NCBI RefSeq assembly: GCF_037126285.1
Contig: NZ_CP147012.1
Location: 1,984,001-2,048,000 of the forward strand
DNA length: 64,000 nucleotides
Origin: Bernardetia sp. MNP-M8
GTDB taxonomy: Bacteria; Bacteroidota; Bacteroidia; Cytophagales; Bernardetiaceae
Direction: 5' to 3'
In this document: in pieces, positions 54,057 through 61,013 of the stretch
Numbering within the stretch: position 1 is the first letter of the stretch
Layout of the letters: each line of letters starts with the position of its first letter
Notes under the pieces: model-generated
The model's input: the letters and a program-made list of their open reading frames with translations, nothing else
Told to the model about the DNA's origin: nothing
The model's database searches: none
Translations under genes and position numbers: made by a program

Positions 54057-54617
54057 TTACAATGTATTTTTTTTATTACTTTCTTTACGCTCTAATTGAA
54101 TCTCCTCTAAAGCAGTTATAGCTTCTAGAGTAAGTCCCTGATTAATTCTTCTTTCTATTTCTTTATCAGATAGCTTTTCAAATTTACGTTTAAAGTTTAT
54201 CTTTTGCTTCGACTGCTGTTCTATTTTTGATGACTCGATTTCTCTAACTATATTTTCCCAATTTTTTTTTATATCTTTTCTAAAAGCATAAAAGTAAATA
54301 CATAAAGCTATACATGGAATAATTTGAAAAGAAATTGAATTTAGAGTAAAGACCAAATGATAAATACTAAAACTGACAACATTAAAAACACCCAAAATTA
54401 TCATTAAAAAAGTATAAATAGCATATATTTTGTTTGGAACAACACGTATAAAAAATAAACTAATTCCAACTATAGCTATTCCGAAACCTATATATTCTTT
54501 ATAATCAAGTGTATAATCTGATATTAGATTTATTAAAACGGATAGAATAATACATATTCCTAAAAAGGCAGTAGGCAAAAATTTAAAAATATCTAACTTT
54601 TCTTCTTTATTACTCAT
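54057..54617 (-). CDS. membrane protein of unknown function between promoter repeats
   Basis: The 186-residue protein has four or five membrane helices (about 12-125) and a charged cytoplasmic tail containing KRKFEKLSDKEIERRINQG. No family is recognised. It lies between the two copies of the 76-bp repeat and on the same strand as folD, so each gene has its own copy of the same promoter. Its A/T-rich codon use is not different by eye from its neighbours. Confidence 0.65.
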   Translation of the reverse strand: MSNKEEKLDIFKFLPTAFLGICIILSVLINLISDYTLDYKEYIGFGIAIVGISLFFIRVVPNKIYAIYTFLMIILGVFNVVSFSIYHLVFTLNSISFQIIPCIALCIYFYAFRKDIKKNWENIVREIESSKIEQQSKQKINFKRKFEKLSDKEIERRINQGLTLEAITALEEIQLERKESNKKNTL

Positions 54618-55033
54618 ATGCTTTTTTTTATTGTATAGATATAAACAAAAATCTTCTTTATAATTATGGGTTGTTATTGGGAGCTTTTTCTAAAATAAGA
54701 GTGAGTATAAAATACATTTTGATGCTTACAAAGGTAATTAATTCAAACTCAATTAAGAAGTTATGATTTTAGATTTAATCTTTTTTGATAAGTAAATAAT
54801 TGGGCATAATTAGCGAGTGATTTTTATGATTACTATGATGATTACTATGATAATTACAGGATAATACATTAATACTTTTTTTTAAAATTTAAAACAACAG
54901 AAAGTATTTTTATTGTATTTATTTTGCATTTTATCATACAAATCACTTGCTAATCAGTTCTAGTAATTTTTAATTTTCTTTGACTAATTACATAAAACCT
55001 AACTAAAAATTTTAGAACTAATCCTCAAATTTC
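54618..55033. other. intergenic region with promoter repeat and microrepeat
   Basis: Contains the second copy of the 76-bp repeat (54695-54770) and a tandem microrepeat of ATGATTACT units at about 54824-54855. No credible gene is seen. The RNA ligase gene ends at 55034. Confidence 0.5.
54695..54770. repeat. 76-bp direct repeat, copy 2
   Basis: 75 of 76 bases match 53941-54016, 754 bp away in the same orientation. The minus-strand TACCTTTG is at 54729-54736, about 112 bp before the start codon of the orphan membrane gene, which makes it a likely promoter for that gene. Confidence 0.9.
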
Positions 55034-55687
55034 TCATACTATTTTTGTCCAAATATTCTGATTATTTCTTAATTGATTGAGTGTCTTGGCTTCATAACGC
55101 CAATGTTTGTTTGTCGTTATTTCAAAATCATCACAGACATACTTTGCAACTGACTTAGAAAAGTCTTGATATAAAAAAGAACTTTCTAATCTAATTACAA
55201 ATCCCTCTACTTGCCTGTTTTTCTGATTTCTATATTCTTCAAACTTTTCTAAAATGGCTTTTGTTGCGTGCCAAGATAAAGAATAATTTGATTCCTGATT
55301 TTGATTTTCTTGATTTTCTATCCAAATAGAATATCCTAAAAAAACACTTTCCAAATCTTGATAAGAAACAGTATGTTTGTAAAACATATTTTCACCACAA
55401 ATTCGCCAATTATGAAACTGATTTAATTGAGGGATAATAAAATTTTGAAATCGTTCTAACCAACGATGAGATTCATCTTTCACACTATCTATCGAACGAG
55501 CATGCAAATGATTGGTGTAGATAGTTGTGTTTTCTCCATCCATTTTTTCTAGTACAACAATGTACTTTCCTTCAAAATCAGAGTCATCAATCAAAACTTT
55601 GTCGTCTGAACCACGTTTTGGAGAATAAGGCAAATGAAATGTACGAGGATATTTATAATAGCTTATTTGTTTTATTTGAGATTCCAT
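55034..55687 (-). CDS. RNA ligase family protein
   Basis: The 217-residue protein contains the motifs of the nucleotidyltransferase superfamily in order: motif I with lysine nucleophile K48 in LEKMDGENTTIY, motif III in CGENMFY (E99, N100), VFLGYSIW (IIIa), motif IV in EGFVIR (E161) and motif V in VAKYV (K182). This is the RNA_ligase (Rnl2-like, PF09414-type) layout without extra domains; it would join RNA ends using ATP. A GNAT, polynucleotide kinase or phosphatase partner is not next to it. Role in bacteria is mostly unknown; RNA repair is likely. Confidence 0.85.
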   Translation of the reverse strand: MESQIKQISYYKYPRTFHLPYSPKRGSDDKVLIDDSDFEGKYIVVLEKMDGENTTIYTNHLHARSIDSVKDESHRWLERFQNFIIPQLNQFHNWRICGENMFYKHTVSYQDLESVFLGYSIWIENQENQNQESNYSLSWHATKAILEKFEEYRNQKNRQVEGFVIRLESSFLYQDFSKSVAKYVCDDFEITTNKHWRYEAKTLNQLRNNQNIWTKIV

Positions 55688-55882
55688 TTTATATTTTTGT
55701 TTGCTTAGGTATAATTTGAGAAAACAAATTTTGTTTTATGCCTTTGATTTGCTAGTTTTCCTATATTTTTGACTAAAACAATACGTTTTTTTGAATCGTT
55801 CCTCTTTACACTTATAAATCATACAAATTTTTAGGAATTTGAAATATACTTTGTTCATCTATTCTTCTTAATACATTAAATC

Positions 55883-56902
55883 TTGGGAATTCGTCGTACT
55901 CTGAAAGACATTTTTAAAGCTATTTATAAATCTATTCCACTTATACGTACTTGGAATTGGTCTCGTCTTTTTCTGTGTATTATTATTTCCTGTTTTATAT
56001 GGAGTTTTCAAGCTCTCAATAAAGATAATTATCATTCTACAATAAATTTTCCTTTAGTAATTAATTACGAGCGTCAAGATGTAGTTGCTTTAGAAGAGCC
56101 TCCCAAATTTATCTCTGTTCAAGTAAGTGGAAGTGGTTGGCGATTGCTTCAAAAAACACTTGGTTTTGGAATAACTCCTCTTCAAATAGAAATAGAAGAC
56201 CCAACACAAGTAAAATATTTTACTGCCAAATCTTTAATGCCTGATATTGTACAACAACTTAGTGATGTACGAGTGGATTTTATTGCAGAAGATTCGATTC
56301 ATCTCAACTATGATAGTACAATAAGTAAGCAAGTTTTACTTTTTATCGATAGTTCAAAAATTCCTTTAGCTAAAAATCATCGTATTGCTTCTCATATTTT
56401 TCTTGACCCAGATTCTCTAACAATTAGTGGTGCAGCATCTTTTGTGCGTGCCGAACCAGATAGTTTTGAGATTTTTTTAAATGAAAATACACTTGATGAA
56501 AATTATGATGAAATGATTGATATTTCTTATGAACCTCCTAGAAAAGTAAGTTTTTATCCACAAGGTGTACAAGTAAAATTTGATGTTGATTTGTATTTCA
56601 AAAAAACAATTACAGTTCCTGTAAAACCTCTTAACTTCCCACAAGATTCTTCAGCATATCTTGCTCGTCAATTAGCTGTTGTTGAATATGATGTCAGAAG
56701 AACCAATGAAATGCTTACTATTCCTGATAGCTTGTCTATTTTAGCAGATTACAAGAATAGAAATATGAATGATTCGACAATAGAACCTACTTTTCAGCCT
56801 CCTAGTTTTATGGAAAATGTAAAAATTATCCCTGAAAAATTGATTCTTATTTTTCCTAAAAAATTAAGTGATAAAAGAAAAAACAGATATAGAAATGAAT
56901 AA
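55883..56902 (+). CDS. YbbR-domain (CdaR-like) membrane protein
   Basis: The 339-residue protein has one N-terminal membrane helix (RLFLCIIISCFIWSFQAL, about 28-45) and YbbR-like beta domains facing outward. In Firmicutes YbbR/CdaR activates the cyclic di-AMP synthase CdaA, whose gene is not adjacent here. The start is a TTG at 55883: an in-frame TAA stands only two codons upstream (55877-55879), and no ATG occurs before the conserved RRTLKDIFKAIYK. Other Bacteroidota keep this gene near nusB. Confidence 0.85.
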   Translation: MGIRRTLKDIFKAIYKSIPLIRTWNWSRLFLCIIISCFIWSFQALNKDNYHSTINFPLVINYERQDVVALEEPPKFISVQVSGSGWRLLQKTLGFGITPLQIEIEDPTQVKYFTAKSLMPDIVQQLSDVRVDFIAEDSIHLNYDSTISKQVLLFIDSSKIPLAKNHRIASHIFLDPDSLTISGAASFVRAEPDSFEIFLNENTLDENYDEMIDISYEPPRKVSFYPQGVQVKFDVDLYFKKTITVPVKPLNFPQDSSAYLARQLAVVEYDVRRTNEMLTIPDSLSILADYKNRNMNDSTIEPTFQPPSFMENVKIIPEKLILIFPKKLSDKRKNRYRNE

Positions 56903-57072
56903 AATTTAAGAAATACTCTGAATCATTCACACGTTAAGATTCAATAAAAGAAGGATAAAAAAACTAAATTAAATTAAATTCATAACTTTAAAGTGATGAT
57001 TGCTCGTTATGTTCGTAAATTGAGCTTTCAAATAAACGTATGTTAATGTATTCATTTGTTTCTGCATAAATT

Positions 57073-59313
57073 ATGAAAAAAATTTTCCCCTCTTCGTTTC
57101 TAACTCTACTCTTTGTAGTTAGTATTTTTCTTTTCTCTTCTTGCTCAAATGTTTCTGCTCAGATAGAACAGCATTCGCAGTGGAAAACTTATACTCAGCC
57201 TAGTGATTTATCAAATGTCAAGGTAGGCGAAACAATAAAACTTTATTTTGAAGTAGATATTGAAAAAGACTGGTATGTCTATTCTTCTGACTTTGATAAA
57301 AATTTAGGTCCAATAGTAACTGAAGTAGCTTTTGAAAAAAGTGATGCTTTTGAAGTAATTGGAGGTTTGAAAGCTGTAAGTCCTAAGAAAAAATACGATG
57401 ACCTTTGGGGAGGAGAATATACATATTTTGTCAAAAAAGGTAAGTTTTATCAAGTTGTAAAGATTTTGAAGTCTACTACGACTATCAAAGCTACCTTAAC
57501 TTATCAAGAATGTTCAGAAGTATCAGGAAAATGTATCATGCAAGAACCTGAATTTGAATTCAATATAAAAGCTCAAGCAACACAAACAGAAAAAGTAGAA
57601 GAAAAAAAAGAGGATAAAAACGATAATCAAACACCAACTACTGCACAAAATGACAAGGTTGATGAAAATAAAAACGATGATACAAATACTGAAATTTCAA
57701 ATGTAGTCGAAATAACAAGCAATGATAGTTCACTCCTTGAAAATCTTACCAAAACAGAAACTACACAGACAGAAACTGTAACATTAGACAAAACAAAAAA
57801 CTACATTCCAGCAGGTGACCCTTTTAAAGAATTGCCAGAAGTTACGACAGATTTGAGTGGAGAGAGTGAGAGTTTGTGGGGATTTATGATAGCTGCTTTT
57901 TTGAGTGGTTTGGTGGCTCTTCTTACACCTTGTGTTTTTCCTATGATTCCAATGACAGTTTCTTTTTTTACGACACGAAGTAAAAATCGTTTTGAAGGAA
58001 TTGCTCGTGCGATGTTTTATGGTTTTTCTATTATTGGACTTTATACACTAATTGGTTTTATTGTATCTCGTTTTTTAGGAGATGATGCAGCAAGTATTTT
58101 GGCTACACACTGGATTCCAAATGTTTTGTTTTTTCTTGTTTTTATAATTTTTGCAATTTCATTTTTTGGAGCATTTGACATTGTTTTACCTTCAAAAATG
58201 GTAAATAACATTGACAAACAAGCTGATAAAGGAGGTTATGTAGGAATATTTTTTATGGCTCTTACACTGGTAGTAGTTTCTTTTTCCTGTACAGGACCTA
58301 TTGCAGGAAGTATTTTGGTAATGTCTGCACAAGGAGAAGTTATCAAACCTGTCTTGGGAATGTTTGCATTTTCTTTAGCTTTTGCGCTTCCTTTTACGCT
58401 TTTCGCTATTTTTCCTTCTTTGCTCTCTAGTCTTCCTAAATCTGGAGGTTGGTTAAATACTGTTAAAGTAGTTTTAGGTTTTATAGAGTTAGCTTTAGCG
58501 TTTAAGTTTTTGAGTGTAGCTGACCAAGTTTACCACTGGGGAATTCTTGACCGTCCGATTTATATTGTAATTTGGATGTCGACAGCTTTCTTTTTGGGTC
58601 TTTATCTTTTAGGAAAAATTCGTTTACCACATGATAGTGTTATTGAAAAATTAGGAGTCGGAAGACTTTTGATGGCGATTGCTTCTTTTGCTTTCTTTTT
58701 ATATTTAATGCCAGGGCTTTTTGGTGCGCCACTTAGTCCACTTTCAGGATATTTGCCACCACAAAGCACTAACGAATTTGATTTAGTTGCACTTATTAGA
58801 GGAGAAGAAAATGCAGCAGTAAATAGTAAAGCTAAATATTCGGATATTTTACATTTGCCTCACGGCTTAGAAGGACATTTTGAATATTTTGAAGCAATTG
58901 AAGCAGCTAAACAAGCAAACCAACCTCTTTTTATTGACTTTACAGGACACGGCTGTGTAAATTGTAGGGAAATGGAAGCCTCTGTTTGGAATCAACCAGA
59001 GATTTTGCCATTGCTTAAAAATGAACTTACAGTTGTTGCCCTTTATGTAGATGAACGTCAAGAACTAACAGAAGAAGAAAAATATACCTCTGATAGAAAT
59101 GGAAAAGAAGTAACCACAGTAGGAAAACGAAATTCAGATTTTCAGATTCGTCGTTTTGGACAAAATGCTCAACCTAATTATTTTATCATCAATCCTTATA
59201 CACATCAGCCTTTAGTAAAACCTGTTGGAAGGGTAAGCACACAAGAGTTTCAAGCATTTTTGAAAAAAGGAATTAAAGAATTTCAAAAACAGCGTTTGAA
59301 TAATGGATTGTAG
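57073..59313 (+). CDS. dsbD: DsbD-type thiol:disulfide interchange protein
   Basis: The 746-residue protein carries electrons from cytoplasmic thioredoxin to the periplasm. Layout: signal peptide ending near VSAQ; an N-terminal DsbD-alpha/DsbC-like domain (about 36-165) with C147 and C154 in YQECSEVSGKC; a Glu/Asn/Thr-rich linker (165-255); the eight-helix membrane core (about 265-550) with redox cysteines C287 (TPCVFPMIP) and C406 (CTGPIAG); and a thioredoxin-like C-terminus with CVNC at 628-631. All functional cysteines are present. It is followed by a terminator shared with the tRNA-Val gene. Confidence 0.93.
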   Translation: MKKIFPSSFLTLLFVVSIFLFSSCSNVSAQIEQHSQWKTYTQPSDLSNVKVGETIKLYFEVDIEKDWYVYSSDFDKNLGPIVTEVAFEKSDAFEVIGGLKAVSPKKKYDDLWGGEYTYFVKKGKFYQVVKILKSTTTIKATLTYQECSEVSGKCIMQEPEFEFNIKAQATQTEKVEEKKEDKNDNQTPTTAQNDKVDENKNDDTNTEISNVVEITSNDSSLLENLTKTETTQTETVTLDKTKNYIPAGDPFKELPEVTTDLSGESESLWGFMIAAFLSGLVALLTPCVFPMIPMTVSFFTTRSKNRFEGIARAMFYGFSIIGLYTLIGFIVSRFLGDDAASILATHWIPNVLFFLVFIIFAISFFGAFDIVLPSKMVNNIDKQADKGGYVGIFFMALTLVVVSFSCTGPIAGSILVMSAQGEVIKPVLGMFAFSLAFALPFTLFAIFPSLLSSLPKSGGWLNTVKVVLGFIELALAFKFLSVADQVYHWGILDRPIYIVIWMSTAFFLGLYLLGKIRLPHDSVIEKLGVGRLLMAIASFAFFLYLMPGLFGAPLSPLSGYLPPQSTNEFDLVALIRGEENAAVNSKAKYSDILHLPHGLEGHFEYFEAIEAAKQANQPLFIDFTGHGCVNCREMEASVWNQPEILPLLKNELTVVALYVDERQELTEEEKYTSDRNGKEVTTVGKRNSDFQIRRFGQNAQPNYFIINPYTHQPLVKPVGRVSTQEFQAFLKKGIKEFQKQRLNNGL

Positions 59314-59374
59314 AAAAATAGGATTTTGAGAAAAAACTTGTAATGCTGTTCTAGGACTAGACACTACCAAAATA

Positions 59375-59410
59375 AAAAAAGCCTAATCATTGACTTGATT
59401 AGGCTTTTTT
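59375..59410. terminator. bidirectional terminator
   Basis: A 15-bp perfect stem (59375-59389 with 59396-59410, core GCCTAATCA) with A-run and T-run. It serves dsbD on the plus strand and tRNA-Val on the minus strand. Confidence 0.9.
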
Positions 59411-59419
59411 ATTATCTTG

Positions 59420-59494
59420 TGGACCATATTGGATTCGAACCAATGACCCCTACCTTGTCGAGGTAGTGCTCTAAACCAACTGAGCTAATAGTCC
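59420..59494 (-). tRNA. tRNA-Val (GAC)
   Basis: A 75-nt cloverleaf on the minus strand: acceptor GGACTAT with ATGGTCC, D arm GCTC...GAGC, anticodon stem CTACC with GGTAG, T arm ATTGG TTCGAAT CCAAT. The seven-base loop is TCGACAA, so the anticodon is GAC but position 33 is C instead of the almost universal U. CCA is not encoded. Alternatively the extra pair in the loop makes a 6-bp stem with a 5-nt loop CGACA. Confidence 0.85.
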
Positions 59495-59552
59495 TTTTTG
59501 CTCTACTTTTCACTTCTTAACAACCTTTACAATAAAGAGTGTTAATTATCTG

Positions 59553-59585
59553 CAAATATACGCACATAGCTCGTAACTTTGCAAA
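59553..59585 (-). promoter_or_regulatory. promoter of tRNA-Val
   Basis: On the minus strand TTTG (59582-59585), a 21-bp spacer and TATATTTG (59553-59560) match the Bacteroidota promoter; the tRNA starts at 59494, about 50 bp beyond the predicted start site. Confidence 0.6.
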
Positions 59586-59798
59586 CACTTAGACTACTTA
59601 TTTTCTTAAAAGAAAGGTGGTTTTATTTCTATAGTCTGTCTAACACCTGATTATAAACTAGTTATAAGGCAATTCTTGTTTTTTTTTATTTCCTTATTTT
59701 GCCAAATTTTTAATCAATAATTTATTTTTTACTTTCTGCTATTTGTAGTTGAAGGTTTTATACAAAACTCTATTTCCTTAGAGTTCTCATAAAATGTT

Positions 59799-60959
59799 AT
59801 GAAAAACAAAGTTTTACTCTCTCTTGCTGCTGCAATTATTTTTTTAGGTGGAGGCTATGGTCTTTATGTATGGCTTGGTAGTATGCAACAAGAACCACCC
59901 AAAAGAGCAGCCAAACCACAAGCCATAGCTGTCAAAATCCAAAATGCAAATCCTTCTACTATAGAAGCCGAAATAGTTACATTCGGTAGAGTAGAATCGG
60001 AGCAACCTGTTGATATTGTAGCTGAAGTTTCAGGCAAAATTCGTGAAAGTGTTCATTTACAAGTAGGGCAATCTGTCAGAAAAGGACAAGTTTTGTTTAC
60101 ACTTGGTAAAGAAACATTTGAATTAGGACTTCAATCACAAAAAAGTAATTTTATGCGAGAAGTTGCAATGATTTTGCCAGACATGAAAATTGACTACCCA
60201 AATCGTTATCAAGCTTGGAGTAGTTATTTTGCTAGTTTGGAAGTAGATAAATCATTACCAAAACTTCCTTCTTATGAATCAGAAAAAGAAAAAACATTCC
60301 TTGCTACAAAAGGAATACTGACAAGTTATTACAATATAAAAGCGCAAGAAGCTACCTTAGATAAATATGTTGTAACTGCTCCTTTTTCAGGTTCAATTAG
60401 TGAGGTCTATTTACAAAACGGTTCGGTAGCTCCTCCAAACGGTAAAGTATTGCGTTTGGCTCAGAATAGTCAATTAGAACTCAAAGTTCCTGTAGATACT
60501 AGAGATGTACATTGGCTCAAAACAGGAACGAAAGTAGGAGTAGCCACAGAAGATGATAGCCAACAATGGATAGGAACAATTGCACGTATAGGCGATATTG
60601 TCAATCCAGCCACCCAATCTTTAGATGTGTATGTAAAAATTCAGAATGGAAAAAATCCGATTTATGCAGGAATGTATTTGCGTGCAACTATGCAAGGAGG
60701 AACAATCCAAAATGCTATTGAAGTACCAAGAAGAGCTGTTTTTAATGATAATGAAATTTATACAGTCAAAAATGATTCTGTTTTGCATCTTCAAACTGTT
60801 CAAGTAAAGAAATCCAATAAAGAAACATTGATTATTTCAGGCATAAATGAAGGTGAAAAAGTAGTAACTGAGCCTTTAATAAATGCTTATGATGAAATGA
60901 TTGTCAAAATTTTGAAGGAAAATACAGGAAGCACTGACGCAAAATTATCTGTTAAATAA
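59799..60959 (+). CDS. RND efflux periplasmic adaptor (membrane fusion protein)
   Basis: The 386-residue protein has an N-terminal anchor (about 5-27), a biotinyl-lipoyl-like/hairpin part (VDIVAEVSGKIRESVHLQVGQSVRKGQVLF, about 70-99, returning at YVVTAPFSGSISEVYLQNGS) and beta-barrel and membrane-proximal domains (VGVATEDDSQQWIGTIARIG, AGMYLRATMQGG). It links the RND pump at 61014 to an outer-membrane channel not present in the window. The alpha-hairpin is short. The two genes are separated by about 54 bp and co-transcribed. Confidence 0.92.
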   Translation: MKNKVLLSLAAAIIFLGGGYGLYVWLGSMQQEPPKRAAKPQAIAVKIQNANPSTIEAEIVTFGRVESEQPVDIVAEVSGKIRESVHLQVGQSVRKGQVLFTLGKETFELGLQSQKSNFMREVAMILPDMKIDYPNRYQAWSSYFASLEVDKSLPKLPSYESEKEKTFLATKGILTSYYNIKAQEATLDKYVVTAPFSGSISEVYLQNGSVAPPNGKVLRLAQNSQLELKVPVDTRDVHWLKTGTKVGVATEDDSQQWIGTIARIGDIVNPATQSLDVYVKIQNGKNPIYAGMYLRATMQGGTIQNAIEVPRRAVFNDNEIYTVKNDSVLHLQTVQVKKSNKETLIISGINEGEKVVTEPLINAYDEMIVKILKENTGSTDAKLSVK

Positions 60960-61013
60960 AAACATAAATCCTAAAGGTCTTTGAAGCCCCTTAGGGTTTT
61001 AATGATAAATACT

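Noticed and set aside
54824-54855. Tandem ATGATTACT-like units as a possible CRISPR or iteron array
   Set aside because: Only about three units of 9-12 bp with no spacers; a simple microrepeat.
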